A stretch of DNA of 64,000 bases, taken from positions 186,001 through 250,000 of the forward strand of contig OESE01000182.1 in assembly GCA_900240875.1 (NCBI GenBank), written 5' to 3'. Every line of letters starts with the position of its first letter. Position 1 is the stretch's first letter. Source of the DNA: Crithidia expoeki (taxonomy: Eukaryota; Euglenozoa; Kinetoplastea; Trypanosomatida; Trypanosomatidae). The position numbers and the translations under genes were made by a program. Shown here piece after piece: positions 49,014 to 60,500 of the stretch. The notes beneath the pieces were generated by a model. The model was not told where the DNA came from, made no database searches, and saw only the letters and a list, made by a program, of their open reading frames with translations.

Positions 49014-50006
49014 ATGAACTCGATTCGCGCCTGCGTCGCCGGCTCCGGTTACGGCGCCTTCAGCGAGCCTGCCGTGGTCGACCGCCTCATCGCCCTCGTC
49101 GGCAAGCCGGGCAGCGTTACCGTCTGCGTCGCCTACGTCGGTACCGCCACCTACGACCTTCTCGAAGGTGAAACCGCACAGACTTCGCTGCTGGCGGAGC
49201 GCGGCTGTAGTATTTGGCCCATCCGCGTAGCCGACCCCGCCACAACGACCGTTAGCAACGACGACGTTGCTTTCTTGAAAAACAAGGCGGATGTGGTGCT
49301 TGTGTCCGGTGGCAACACCCTTTACGCCATGCGGCGGTGGGAGGAGACCGGGCTGGATCGGCTCTTGAAGGACGCGGCGGCGCGGCAGTTGGTGCTGGCA
49401 GGCGGCAGTGCAGGAGCGATTTGCTGGTTCACCTCTGGCCACAGTGACTCGGCCGACCCGGCAACGTACCTGCAGCCCTCCCTAACCCGCGCTGCCATCG
49501 ACGCCGGCCTCTTGACGCCCGCAGAAGTGGAGAAGGAGAAAGCGAAGCTCGCCCGCCTCAGCACTTCCTGGTCCTACATCCGTGTCCACGGCCTCAGCAT
49601 CCTGCCCGGGCTGTTGTGCCCACACTTCGACGTGACGCAAGGAAATGGGGTGCGGCGCGAGGAGGACTTTACAAAAATGCTGAAGCGGCACCCGACGGAG
49701 CGGGGCATCGGTATGGACCACTGGTCTGTCCTTGTGCTCAGAGGTGACGGTAGTTATGATGTGATGGCCGTGCCGGGCAAGACCCGCAACGCTGCGCCTG
49801 GCGACGTGTCCATCACAGCCACCGTGCCCGGTGTCTTCACGCTGGACGTCGTGAACGGCACGGTGCGGAAAGTGCGTGCCCCGATCGAAGGGAGGGTGTC
49901 GGATCTACTCCGCCTCCCGACAGGGCCTGTGGTGCCGGATCCGTTCGAGCGTTATCACGCCATGGAGAACCCAACCCCGTCGTCCGGGTCCCTGTTGCGT
50001 CGTTGA
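49014..50006 (+). CDS. Peptidase family S51 (alpha-aspartyl dipeptidase-like), 330 aa
   Basis: The motif VLAGGSAGAICW places the nucleophile Ser132 in the GGSAGA loop typical of family S51 (PepE, which cleaves Asp-X dipeptides, and cyanophycinases). Preceding it is VVLVSGGNTLYAMRRW, the conserved strand-turn with GGN; downstream SILPGLLCPHFDVTQG supplies the probable catalytic His (His204). A catalytic Asp or Glu lies in the intervening segment, around HSDSADPATY. The protein is about 100 residues longer than bacterial PepE, with extra helices (EKEKAKLARLSTSW) and a C-terminal beta extension that includes LVLRGDGSYDVMAVPGKTR. No signal peptide, hence probably cytosolic, where it may recycle Asp dipeptides. 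ATG 49014 was chosen: the frame opens upstream only at a GTG (48921). Confidence 0.88.
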   Translation: MNSIRACVAGSGYGAFSEPAVVDRLIALVGKPGSVTVCVAYVGTATYDLLEGETAQTSLLAERGCSIWPIRVADPATTTVSNDDVAFLKNKADVVLVSGGNTLYAMRRWEETGLDRLLKDAAARQLVLAGGSAGAICWFTSGHSDSADPATYLQPSLTRAAIDAGLLTPAEVEKEKAKLARLSTSWSYIRVHGLSILPGLLCPHFDVTQGNGVRREEDFTKMLKRHPTERGIGMDHWSVLVLRGDGSYDVMAVPGKTRNAAPGDVSITATVPGVFTLDVVNGTVRKVRAPIEGRVSDLLRLPTGPVVPDPFERYHAMENPTPSSGSLLRR

Positions 50007-50501
50007 AGTTGTAACGAAATAAAGGGAGGGAAAAAAAACGACAAAACACGTAGGTATTCACGAGTGGCGCTGCATCGGGCTTCGGCAACTACGAAACACG
50101 TGGTTCTGACATGATCCAAAGACAGCCTTGAAAGTGGCATACCACCTGCAGTAAAAGGTAAGTTACAGTTGTGTTCTCCTGTGTTGCAAGCCGCCCTGTG
50201 ATACACAGTGAAGCCAACCCTAGGAACTCAGCACGAGAACTCAAGAGTGCTGCTCCTCCCAAAGCCCTCTTCACGCTACATCACTCTCTCTCCCCATCTC
50301 CATTTTACTGCCCTGCTTCGAAGCAAAAGAGTTACACGCATTTCATCTACTACGTACTGGCTGCGCTCAGTCAGCGCCTTCCGTTTTGCTGACTTCGTTA
50401 TTTCATCAGCACTTCCGCCGAAGCACATCATTTTTTTTCCCCCCAGGCGTTTGCGATTCAACTATTTGGCTCTCTTTTACTGTCTTTTAGAACAGTCCTC
50501 A
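50007..50501 (+). other. Intergenic spacer
   Basis: About 500 bp. Codons in frame with the next gene are open back to a GTG at 50208, but a strong splice acceptor at 50489-50490 removes them. No separate gene. Confidence 0.5.
50462..50490 (+). promoter_or_regulatory. Trans-splice acceptor for the glucosidase II beta-like gene
   Basis: A T-rich tract ends in TTTTAG, AG at 50489-50490, twelve bases before ATG 50502; it decides the start. Confidence 0.5.
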
Positions 50502-53432
50502 ATGCCACCCAAGGTCACGGGCAGTCAGAAAGGGGAAGAGCAAGCCGGCTCAGCCTTTCAGTCCATGGTTATCCCTCCTACGCTTCGCAACCGCCATGGA
50601 AGGAAGTCAAAAGACCCAAAGAGCACGGAACCCACTATCTCCCCTATTGCTGCTGCAAACGCTGCCACCACCACAGCAGCATCAGTTGGCCCCCAAAATA
50701 CGATCAAGAGCAGCACAATTAAAATCGCTTGTTTGTGTATGTCGCTTGTAGTCGCATCGCTCTGCGTCCTCTTGCTCGTCTTCATCATACTTCAGGTGAT
50801 GGCGGTGGACAACATGGACTTCAGGAGGACTGCAGCCCGCATGGACTTGGCCGGGCGCGGGCAGAAATGGTTCCCGATGTGGATGGTCAACTTCGTGGTG
50901 AACTCGGTGACTGCTGTGCGTGTAGAAGTAGCGAAAAACCTTGACGGAAGCAGTGATTTAAACGGTAGGCCGATCAATCATGAGTTTAGTGGTCCCCCGC
51001 CCCCACCGCCACCGCGTGTTTTTGTGAAGTCCACACCGGTAGCAGAGAAGGTCAATAAAACTGATTCCTCAGAAGCAGCCCCACCCGTTGCTTTAACATG
51101 CTACACTCTGGAAGACTACAGCGAGATATTCTTGCAAGCTCCGCGCAAGACAAAAACGGAGCACTTCTTCAGCTGTGGCACGCGTGTCCACGACCTACGT
51201 ACCGAGGACCGCCCCGACGTCGTGGCAGCCTGCGACAACACACATACAACGGGCCCCAAAACTCCTACTGGAAACCCCATCGGCAGTACTGGGTCTGGTA
51301 TCCGCGGTCAATTTCCCACGTTGCGCGTGGTGCTCACACCATCTGAGGAGCAGCGCCACCGCGCCCTTCAACCTGTCAACACCGTCACGCAGCGCATTCC
51401 ACTTCAGCGCGTCAACGACGACTATTGCGACTGCCTCGACGGGACCGACGAGCTGCTGACGAATGCCTGCTCTATGTCGGGTCCGCTCGCCCCAGCCGCC
51501 AGCGCACGCTGGAAGTCGTACCTTGTCTCGAACCAAGCCATCCGCCTCTACGATGAGCCGGACCTGCTGGAGCACGATGATATGGAAGCGCGTGGTGGTA
51601 CACCTGCACAGCGCAAGCGTGGCGATGTGGGGGATCGCCTCTACGTTTCCCAGGGCCCGGTGCTGCCCTTTGTATGTACGTGTGGCCACAATGTGCGGCA
51701 ACTCTTAGCCCCGTCGCTGGTGGGCGATGGCATCGTGGACTGCTGCAACGCAGAGGACGAGGCCGCCTTGCCACATAGCCCTTTTGCTCTCACTGCGTCG
51801 CTCCCCTCGCACAAAACACCACCGGTCGAAGAAGCGTACGACCGAGCAGTGGCAACAGAGAAAAACAAAGTTCTGCGACAGTGGAGGCAGCGCCAGGATG
51901 CGGTGGCGGCACAGGTCGATGCAGCCGTCAGCTACGACGACCCTCTCTTTCCTTACTACACCTCCGCCCGTGCACTGCTTGTTGATCGGGGGTACTATTC
52001 CCTCTTTTCCCCAGATGTGGTGCAGCAGGAGCGAATGGCCGCCGCGACGGCGCTGCGCAACCTCTACGCACGTGGCCACGCCACACAGCGACGGCGGGTG
52101 CAGAAAGGATGGGAGCGGCTAGGCCAAAGCCTCACCGAGAACCGCACACATATGCAGATGGAGCTGGCAAACATCACGCGTGAGCTCGAGGATCTGGAGC
52201 GCTTCGTGCAAACGCGAATGGAGGAGCGCCGCACAAACAACCCGATTGAGGCCGGGGTGTCGTTGGATCTCCTAAAGCACCACGACCAACTGGCCCAAGC
52301 CCACCAGGGGTTGCGGATGGAGTTGCAGCACGTCGCCATGACTACATTGCACCACGCCTACGGCGACCACTACGAGTACTACCCGCTGGTTCGAAGGGTG
52401 TTGCCTATGATGAGCGAGAAAATCACCGACGCCAACACACCTTCGGACCTGTACAGCGGCATTGCGCGGGACCGCGCAAGGCGCTACGTGACACCGTCGC
52501 AGCTGGAACGGCTTGTCATGGCAGCCCAGCAGAACGGTGTCACTGCCACTGACTTGCTGCATATTGACAACATCAGCGTCAGTCATTACGGAATCGAGTT
52601 GATGCGGCACACCATGATTGCGCAGCGCTTCGACCTGGCGGAGGCACCCTATGTCGCCCAGAAGCTCGGCCTGATGCCCCGCAGGGCGGAGCACATCCCG
52701 TTCAACCCACACGTCTTTGACAAGATCAGCGATCCGTTCCTGCGTGCGCCTGTCCTCCCAGTGGGTGCGTGGCAACCTTACCGGTCGGAGCGGAACGGAC
52801 GCTCTTTGCAGCTCGCCGATCCGACCGGGGACTTCCACCTCTCGCGGCGCGCCTTCGTGACACCGGCGTCGCCGCTGTATCGCGGCGGTGGCCGTCTGCA
52901 GTTTCCCACGCGACACCCCGAGCCATCACGCAGCGTGACCGTGACGGATGAAGAACAAGAAAAGAAGTCACTGAAGGAGAAGCTGAAGGCCGCGGCAGAG
53001 GGCACCGCCGCCGTGGCCAAGAAGATTGATATCCCACACCATTTCCACACGCCATCAGTGTTTGCGGTGGACGCGTACATGGGCCAAGTGCGGTGCGACC
53101 CCGACCCGCTTCCTGTTGCAGCGCCGTATCGGCGCAACCCCGCGGATGACGGAAGCACGGATGCTTCATCACAGCAGCAGTCCTCCGTTATCCACACTGT
53201 GCAGACGTACGTGACGTTTCTCTGCGACACAAAGGATCGCGTGCTTTACTGGGGCCGCAACGGAAAGTGCACTCAAGAGGTGATCGTCGGTACGCCCAGC
53301 ACATGTACGGCGTGGGCGCTGAAAGCGGCGAGGGGAGCGCTGAAGGAGCTGTCGCAGAGGACACCAGATGAGAAGCGCGACGAAGCGTCCTTTGCAGAGG
53401 AAGCGGAGGCGAGAACGAAGAGGGTAGATTAA
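50502..53432 (+). CDS. Glucosidase II beta subunit-like (PRKCSH) protein, membrane-anchored (976 aa)
   Basis: Two cysteine-rich repeats of the glucosidase II beta N-terminal type are clear: RVNDDYCDCLDGTDELLTNAC (about 303-323 without gaps in the frame) and DGIVDCCNAEDEA (about 409-421), which parallel NDDYCDCPDGSDE and NDGVCDCCDGTDE of the family. A charged helical region (about 509-578) suits its coiled coil. Near the C-terminus YVTFLCDTK and CTQEVIVGTPSTC (about 905-935) resemble the mannose-6-phosphate-receptor homology (MRH) lectin domain with its conserved Glu. In eukaryotes the beta subunit recruits the alpha catalytic subunit to glucosylated N-glycans in the ER for the calnexin cycle. 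Odd features: a 70-residue cytosolic-type N-terminus, a transmembrane helix (about 73-101, SLVVASLCVLLLVFIIL) and no C-terminal KDEL-like signal (ends RTKRVD), which suggests a type II anchor in place of soluble retention. Confidence 0.82.
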   Translation: MPPKVTGSQKGEEQAGSAFQSMVIPPTLRNRHGRKSKDPKSTEPTISPIAAANAATTTAASVGPQNTIKSSTIKIACLCMSLVVASLCVLLLVFIILQVMAVDNMDFRRTAARMDLAGRGQKWFPMWMVNFVVNSVTAVRVEVAKNLDGSSDLNGRPINHEFSGPPPPPPPRVFVKSTPVAEKVNKTDSSEAAPPVALTCYTLEDYSEIFLQAPRKTKTEHFFSCGTRVHDLRTEDRPDVVAACDNTHTTGPKTPTGNPIGSTGSGIRGQFPTLRVVLTPSEEQRHRALQPVNTVTQRIPLQRVNDDYCDCLDGTDELLTNACSMSGPLAPAASARWKSYLVSNQAIRLYDEPDLLEHDDMEARGGTPAQRKRGDVGDRLYVSQGPVLPFVCTCGHNVRQLLAPSLVGDGIVDCCNAEDEAALPHSPFALTASLPSHKTPPVEEAYDRAVATEKNKVLRQWRQRQDAVAAQVDAAVSYDDPLFPYYTSARALLVDRGYYSLFSPDVVQQERMAAATALRNLYARGHATQRRRVQKGWERLGQSLTENRTHMQMELANITRELEDLERFVQTRMEERRTNNPIEAGVSLDLLKHHDQLAQAHQGLRMELQHVAMTTLHHAYGDHYEYYPLVRRVLPMMSEKITDANTPSDLYSGIARDRARRYVTPSQLERLVMAAQQNGVTATDLLHIDNISVSHYGIELMRHTMIAQRFDLAEAPYVAQKLGLMPRRAEHIPFNPHVFDKISDPFLRAPVLPVGAWQPYRSERNGRSLQLADPTGDFHLSRRAFVTPASPLYRGGGRLQFPTRHPEPSRSVTVTDEEQEKKSLKEKLKAAAEGTAAVAKKIDIPHHFHTPSVFAVDAYMGQVRCDPDPLPVAAPYRRNPADDGSTDASSQQQSSVIHTVQTYVTFLCDTKDRVLYWGRNGKCTQEVIVGTPSTCTAWALKAARGALKELSQRTPDEKRDEASFAEEAEARTKRVD

Positions 53433-53834
53433 ACGTAAGTGCTGCGCGCACACGCATGTGTGTGTGGCTTGTTGTTTTGAAAGCAAATTTACAGTTGCCT
53501 ATGTATGGTGGCTCGGGCCTCTCTGCCCCCTCCCTCTCGAACCCTACTGTGTACGTTGTATCTTATTAACTATAAATACCTTGTCCATGGTGTATCTTGA
53601 CACTACAAGCGAAAACAGTTGGTGGCAGTTCAACCAACCACGAAACACATGAAGAAAGCACACCAGCCTCAGTGGCAGCAACTGTGACAAGCTCTCTGTT
53701 TTGCTCGCAAGAAGGGTCTCGTCACAATTCATATACGATACCTGCGTTCCCCACCCCACCCCCTCTCTCCTCCTCGATCTGACACTACTGCTTCCGCCAC
53801 CGTCAATTGTACTGCTCACTCAGTTAGTGTATTT

Positions 53835-53870
<36 letters not shown>

Positions 53871-54180
53871 TTTTGCCTCTCGCGCTGTTTGACACGGCTG
53901 TGAAGCAACGAATCACCAACACCACCACTGCGCTGATTACAAGCCACGTGTTTCTTTTTTTGCCGGTGTTTAAGGATCACCGTCCACACTGGACACTCAA
54001 AGGTAGCCTCCGCCACTTCACCATCACGAGGGATCAGTAACCGTGTTTTCCCAATCGTTTTCAGCTCTACCGTCGCACATCGCTTCAGGAAGAGAACTGT
54101 CCTTTGAACTCCTCGCCTACGCACCTTCGTGTGTGTGTTCCTATGTGAATGAGTGCACCCCCTGCTGTTAAAGCGTAAAC
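53433..54180 (+). other. Intergenic spacer
   Basis: Spacer with a long GT microsatellite and splice-type AGs near 54063 and 54087. No gene recognised. Confidence 0.5.
53837..53869 (+). repeat. (GT)n microsatellite
   Basis: About sixteen GT units. Confidence 0.93.
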
Positions 54181-56577
54181 ATGCGACATCACGTGCCCCG
54201 CACCTCCATCGGCGGGGACGGCTCCCCCTCCACTCCCATGATGCCTTTACGCGGCTCGGGGTCGCACCTGGTGCGGCGCCGTGGAGACCCCCACGCGCTG
54301 CACCACCACTTCACAGACGTCAGCGCCGCCGCGGCCCTCTCCCCGCTGCTCAAATCAAAATACAAAACAGGTGCTGGAGCTAGGCGGGTCAGCTTCGGCC
54401 CTGGTGGGGCTGGGGCGGTGAGCGCCCACCCGACTCTCCCCCACGATGAAAAGAAGAGGGAGGAAGGCACCGACCGGGAGGAGAAACTGGCGCAGCTGCA
54501 GCAGCCAGACCCCGGCCTCGAGGCGGCCGACCGCACTCCGACGGTGCTTCGCATGCAGGCGCAGTACGCCACAAAGCCCAACGGTGAACCACGGGGCATC
54601 CCAGCCGCCCTCCGCACTGGGATGGACGCAGTAGCCGCCGCCGCTGCCGTGGACGCCTTCTACACCGCCCCGTTTCTTCAACTCGCCTGCCGCGCTGCTA
54701 CAGAGCGCGAGGTTGCTGCGCGGCTGCGCGGGTATATGAAGAAGACAACCTCTAAGCTGCACACGGTGCGTGTAGAGGGTTTGAAGGAAGCGACGTTGCA
54801 ACTGATGCAGTGGGCTACGCAGGCCTCCGTTGAGTCGGCCGAGCGGCGGCGAGATCAGCAGCAGCAGCAACAGCGCATCGACGTCCTCTATCAACAATAC
54901 GCAGGTGCTGGCGGGGTTAATGTTAGTAATGCGAGTAGTTACGTAGGCATTTTGCCTGACTCCTCCCTCATTCCTGGCGCTTTTATTCTGCCCCCATATG
55001 ACGCGGTGCGTGTAGAGGTGCTCGGCGCCTATTCCTCCCCCGCTGACGGTGGTGGTGGGGCCGGTATTCACGGTGGCAGCCACCCGTACAACAATAACCG
55101 TCTCTCCACCCTCCCTTCACCCTTCAGCGGTGGCGTCGCTGGTAAGGCAGAGAACTTCCTCCTCGCCCGTGCAGCGAACGCGGTGCGCAGTCCCTCCTGG
55201 GACCTTATTCAGCAAGCCCTCGAAGGTGTCGACTACACCAGCGCCATCTTTAACACGATCCTCGTCCCACGGTTGGAGGTGCGCAATGCCATGAGCACCG
55301 GCATGCCTATCAGCATTCAGCTGACCAACGAGATGGCGCTGCGGTGGACTACACTACCCACCCCACGTAATCCGATAGCAGCGGCAGCAAGTGACAAAAA
55401 CACAGCAGCAGCAGCGCAACACAGCAACGACCTCCTCCTCTCCGCTACCGCCGTGACCTTCGAGGAACAGGAACTTGCCCTGCGCTACATCCAAGGCGCT
55501 TGCCTGACCCTCTACTACCAGCGCCGCTGCTGTTCCGAAGGCTGTCTCATCTACTACGCCACGGAGGTCTTCCAGTGCATGCGCAGTCACGCCGATGCGC
55601 TCTTCACGTGGCAACGACGGGAGCAGGAGGACCAACGACACCACGTGTTGAATTGTAGTAGTGTGCAGGACAGCAATAAGAGAAAAGGCAACGAGGAGGA
55701 CCGCACGCAGGTCGCCATCGACCCCGCCCTTCTCCGCGTCGTTGTCGCTCTCATTGAGGCGGTGGAGGCGGCCTGCCACTACAACCCTTTTTGCCTGCGC
55801 CGCCTCGTCCAGACGGGCTGCGTCACGGCCATGTTGAACCTTGCCTACTGCCCATTCATGCCGACCCCAATTCGTTCCAGTGTCCTCGGGACCATCAGCG
55901 TCCTCCTGCAGGAAGTAAATCCACTGCGGCGCTACGTGGCGGCCGCCAGAAAGCCCGACGAGGGCGGCGCAGCGGAACGCAGCACTGACCCGCTGTTGCA
56001 GCGCATGGTGGATAACGCGTTGCACGACAACCCGATTGGGCACAACGGGAAGCAGATTCCGTACTCCACTGACCGCGGTAGTGCCTCGAAGTTCGACTCG
56101 GCGGTGCGGGACTGGTTCTTCGCGAATGGTCTCGGCAATGTTATCCCATCTGTCATGCAGCTGCAGGACCTCCGCTCCACCTTCGAGTCCACCTCGTTTA
56201 TGATCCCGCAGGGGATGGCGAGCGCGGCGATGGGTGGTGGTGGTGGTGGTGCCGGTGGTGTCGGTCAAGGTACAGGTGCAAATGCGGCTGCTGCGACTAT
56301 GGTGAATGGTAGTGGTGGTGGTGGAGCAGCTGTTTCCGCTGCAAAACCGGCGGCAAACCTTCCCTTTGCTTCCATTTTGGTCTCCGCAGGGCCCTCGCTG
56401 CGCGGTCCTCTGACGGGGCGGACGTACAGCGCTGCGGCTGCGGCGAGCGGGGCTGTGAGCAGCGGTGCGGCAGCGGTCGCAGCGGCAGCGCATGCCAACA
56501 TGCAGCGAGAGGGCGAGCTCTACCGCAAGCGGGTGGGACGCCTTCTGGAGTGCATGGACGGACGTGAATTGCACTGA
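54181..56577 (+). CDS. Hypothetical protein with armadillo-like helical region (798 aa)
   Basis: Function not recognised. The first 130 residues are basic, His/Pro/Ala-rich and disordered. A helical part (about 150-230) has LQLACRAATEREVAARLRGY and, after it, a Gln run. The region about 390-590 is the best-ordered: EEQELALRYIQGACLTLYYQ, then HYNPFCLRRLVQTGCVTAML and SVLGTISVLLQEVNP, whose pattern (N-P-x-C, G-hydrophobic-x-x-hydrophobic-hydrophobic, then a Leu-rich helix) resembles armadillo or HEAT repeats; similarity is by pattern only. After about 650 the sequence is Gly/Ala-rich low complexity with a short charged end (LYRKRVGRLLECMDGREL). No signal peptide or membrane span. ATG 54181 is the first in frame after the splice-type AGs of the spacer. 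Confidence 0.75.
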   Translation: MRHHVPRTSIGGDGSPSTPMMPLRGSGSHLVRRRGDPHALHHHFTDVSAAAALSPLLKSKYKTGAGARRVSFGPGGAGAVSAHPTLPHDEKKREEGTDREEKLAQLQQPDPGLEAADRTPTVLRMQAQYATKPNGEPRGIPAALRTGMDAVAAAAAVDAFYTAPFLQLACRAATEREVAARLRGYMKKTTSKLHTVRVEGLKEATLQLMQWATQASVESAERRRDQQQQQQRIDVLYQQYAGAGGVNVSNASSYVGILPDSSLIPGAFILPPYDAVRVEVLGAYSSPADGGGGAGIHGGSHPYNNNRLSTLPSPFSGGVAGKAENFLLARAANAVRSPSWDLIQQALEGVDYTSAIFNTILVPRLEVRNAMSTGMPISIQLTNEMALRWTTLPTPRNPIAAAASDKNTAAAAQHSNDLLLSATAVTFEEQELALRYIQGACLTLYYQRRCCSEGCLIYYATEVFQCMRSHADALFTWQRREQEDQRHHVLNCSSVQDSNKRKGNEEDRTQVAIDPALLRVVVALIEAVEAACHYNPFCLRRLVQTGCVTAMLNLAYCPFMPTPIRSSVLGTISVLLQEVNPLRRYVAAARKPDEGGAAERSTDPLLQRMVDNALHDNPIGHNGKQIPYSTDRGSASKFDSAVRDWFFANGLGNVIPSVMQLQDLRSTFESTSFMIPQGMASAAMGGGGGGAGGVGQGTGANAAAATMVNGSGGGGAAVSAAKPAANLPFASILVSAGPSLRGPLTGRTYSAAAAASGAVSSGAAAVAAAAHANMQREGELYRKRVGRLLECMDGRELH

Positions 56578-57360
56578 GCAACGATCGTCATGAAGGCGCC
56601 ACAACGACCACCGTGTGGGTGCAGGGAAATCCACCGTTTTACTCTTCTTTGTCGTTTCCTATAAAACGAAATCCTTAGTATAACACCAACATCGCCACCG
56701 TTAACGCTCCTTGAACGGCTACGGTTTTGCTGATGCGGGACTGTTAAGAGCAACAACTATGCCGACAACGTGGAAGCGCATCAATCTTAGTTAACTCGTC
56801 ACCACTGCAGAGAGAGCTTTCTGGCCTCGCATCATTTTCCTCGACTTATTCGTAACGCTTCGCTTACAAATCACGCGATTATGTGATAGGAACTTCTTGG
56901 AAACGCTGCCTCTTTCATACGACCTTCTTCATCTCAACTCGACTTGCGTTGGTCATCCTGCCAAAACGGTTTTTTTTTTTTTCTGTTGTGGGGGAGATCG
57001 TCTCTTCTGGTATCCACGTCGTCTTTCTTTCCTTTTCCCACTGTACCCTAGCCTCTGCGATCTCACATACACTGGCCGCTTTTGCCTGAATTCTCACATC
57101 CATTATCGTGGAGCGCGAAGACGGTTCCACGCAAACGTGCGAGAGTCGAGTCTCCACCCCACCCCACCCCTCCCCACTCGCTGTCTCGCCCGTTTTTTTT
57201 TTTTTGCCTCTTCTGCTCTTTTCTGTCGCCTGCACTTCAGTAGCGCACAGGCACCACGTAGTGAAGACAAAAATACTACACAATAACCCCCGTCTTGTAT
57301 ATCTTTTCTCTGAACAGTGTTGCGAAACTCCACAAAGCAGCCACTGAGCACCACGCTTTC

Positions 57361-57394
<34 letters not shown>

Positions 57395-57516
57395 TGGGTA
57401 CGCCGTCTGCACTCGTTGCTGCTTCCACTACTGTTATCGTCGCTTTTCTTCTCTGTTTTCCAAAATACAAATAAAAAAATCCTTCTTGTCATTGGAGCAC
57501 GAGTACACGCAAAGCA
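56578..57516 (+). other. Intergenic spacer
   Basis: Spacer with T runs, a GT microsatellite (57363-57393) and pyrimidine tracts. No gene seen. Confidence 0.5.
57363..57393 (+). repeat. (GT)n microsatellite
   Basis: About fifteen GT units, in the probable 5' flanking region of the DH-PH gene. Confidence 0.92.
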
Positions 57517-60500
57517 ATGAGCGGCTTCCACACGTCTGCAACCGATACCGCCGTAGTGTGTCTGCGCGTGATGCGGCGCCTTCTGCAAGATGAGGAAGTT
57601 GCGCTTGCACAACTGAGCTACCTGATCGAGAATATCCACGATCCATTGGCCCAGACCTGCTTGCCTCCTAGTCAGCGCCCTATCCCGCCATCCCTCTCCC
57701 CCTCATGCTCGCAGTTGAATAGCCACTCCGTCCCCGGCACACGGCAGCACTGTGTGAAAGCGCTGGCCCGTACCCTCCCGATGTCTACCGAAGGCAACAT
57801 GAAACTGCCAGCGCTGCACCAATCTCCCCAGCCGTCCATCATCGTCCCTCAAGGAAGCAGAACAGTTAGTTACGGAACGCCACCGCGAAGCTCGAAGCAC
57901 GGCCCGAATCCGATTACCCGCAACGCCTCTGCAAAGCCGCCCGCACCGCAGCTCCCCCTGACCTTCAGTCAGTACTGGGACCTCTTTGCCAACCTGCCAA
58001 CACTTTACGCCGTGCAGTTGAAGCTGGTGCAACAGCTGGAAGGAATCATACAGCGCCTACTCGTGATGGTCGACGAACTGCAGCCGCCGCACGAGACTGC
58101 CATAGAAAGCGCACCACCGCTGCCCGATGATGTCATCACAAATGCGCATCCCAACTCCAACGCCTCCAACCCGGCAGCACCGAACGCACACGCCGCCACT
58201 GCCCCCACTTCCACGCACGGCAGCGGGAGCACACGCAAGCACGTCTCTGCCCTACGCTTCCCCACACTGGGCTCCATCCCAAACAGCCGCAGCGTATGCG
58301 GCGACATCGGGGTGATGGTGAACGAGTTCTTTGGGTCGGAGCTAATGCGACACTACATGGCAGAGCATCTGATGTACACCGTCAAGTACACCCAGCGGGC
58401 AGCCCCGCAGTTGCTTCGGCTTTCCCGGGTGTGGCGCTGGACCGGCGGCGCGGCAGCAGGGGTGTCAGGCGTACCCACTGCGGCCCTCACCAACCTGTCC
58501 GACGCCGATCGCACCATGCTGCTGCAGTACGCCCTTTTCTTAGACTTTTTGTGGCGTTCCTTCGGGCGTGACGGCATCGCGCAGGACAGCCGCGTGTGCT
58601 TGCCGCGCTCTGTGGAGTCACTCAGCGCCACTGGGCAAGCGCCGACGCCGATGGAAACTGCCAACGCACGCCCCCTATCGGACCCAGCGGGGACGGCAGG
58701 TGGAGGCAACACTAACAGCGGGCAGCGGCGCATACGCACCACAACGGCAGCGGCGAGTACCGGTTCCACTGTTCTCAATGAGCCTGCCGGCAAAGGTAGG
58801 TCTGCACTCCCGCCGATCCCCGCGATGTGGGAGGGCTTCCGCACCATTCTGGCCCTCCTTGCCACCCCGCTCAGCGGTCTCCGCCGATATTCCCACGTCG
58901 CCCGCTGCCTGATCGAGAGCGGCACGCTCCAGCAAAAAGACCGCGACCGCCTCCAGGAGTCTTTCATCGACGTCGTCGCCCTCCGCATGAGCGAAGAGAC
59001 GAACCTCGTGATGGAGGAGCTTTGGACACACGACGTGGAAGGAATCATGGCGCTGATGGACATGCCAGGCAGTCGCGCAGTGGGGGACAAGACGGTGCCG
59101 CAGGCGAGTCCTCGGCGCGCTGGCACAGCGAGTGCGTCCGCTGCAGGAGGTTCTGGCGCTGGTGTTGCGGTCTCCCCGACCTCTGGTGCACTGGGAGGAG
59201 GGAGCAATACCAGCAGCAATAACATTAACAGTAGCAGCCTCCCCTCCGCCGACTGCAGCAACCGTGCACTCATTCACTACGGCCGACTCAGCAAGCGCTT
59301 CGGCCGCGGTCGGCACGAGCGTCTTGCCTTCCTCTTCAGCGACTGGATGTGCTACGTGGAGGAGTGTAGCAACGGCCGCTTCCGCGTGCGCGGCACTATC
59401 CCGTTGACGGAGCTGAGCGTTGTGGAGGTACACGACGAGGAGGCAAGCGACGCGATGTACGGCTTCGAGTTGCTTTCTCCCCACCTGCCGAAGCGACTCA
59501 TCTTCTTCGCCTCGTCCCCCGAGCAGCGGGGGCAGTGGGTAGACGCTATTCGTTACACGGTGCGTCGCTTCGCTCACCAGCACCCCCCTAATTGTGGCGG
59601 CACCAACACCATGACTCCCACGTCAGTGGCCAACTCGAGCGTCGTTGCGCCCGCCGTAACGATGAGCGAGACAGGGTTGCCAAGTGTGATGCGTGGCACC
59701 GCCCCGATGCTTCCTGCGCAGTCTCGGCTGAGCCGTCAGCGCCGCCACGACAGCGTGTGGCAGGACTACGTGGACGCGCAGCGTCGCACGGCAGAGTCCC
59801 TCATTCAGACCTCCCCGGTGCTGCCGGAGATGTCGTCCCATTCGTTGGGCGGCACCGCTGCCGCTGGAGGTGTTGGTGGCGGCGTTGGCTCTCTCTCCTC
59901 CACAGGAAATTCGCCACCGCCGCCTGCCAACTTGTCTGGCGACGTCTCACGCGACAGCAGCTTCGCTGGTGGTCGCCCCAGCAGTACACATCGCCAGCTG
60001 GAGTACGACGTCACGCCGTGGTCACAACATGGGTCGCTGCACCGCCGCATTCGCAGCCAGGACTTGTTCGCGGCACACCAGCAACAACAACAGCAGCAGC
60101 TACAGGCCACTGTGCCGTCTTCCAACACGGCTAGCCCGATGCAATCCACTGGAACACGCCTCAATGCTAATCTCAGTGCAAGGACGGAGGAGGTCGAGAG
60201 GACGGCGGCGATGCACGCTGGAGGAGTGGGAAGCGTCCCTGAACCATGCTCCCTCAACAGGGCGGCGTCGCTGCCTGGGTCGGACGAGGAGGTCCGCACT
60301 GCAGGGAACCTCTCTACCCCCCTCCTCCTTTCGCCCGGCATCGAAGAATCGCCCGGGAAGTCGTCCTTCCACCGCCGTTGCAGCAGTTTGCTGCAACCTG
60401 CCCTCTTCGACGCCCTCGGAAGCGTGTCAACACGGGTGGGCAGTAGCGCCGGCCTCGGCACTCCGCTGCGCCGCCCGGTCTCGGAGCGCTTTGAGGTGGT

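Noticed and set aside
50208-50501. In-frame extension of the glucosidase II beta-like protein
   Set aside because: It begins with GTG, not ATG, and lies upstream of the splice acceptor at 50489-50490.
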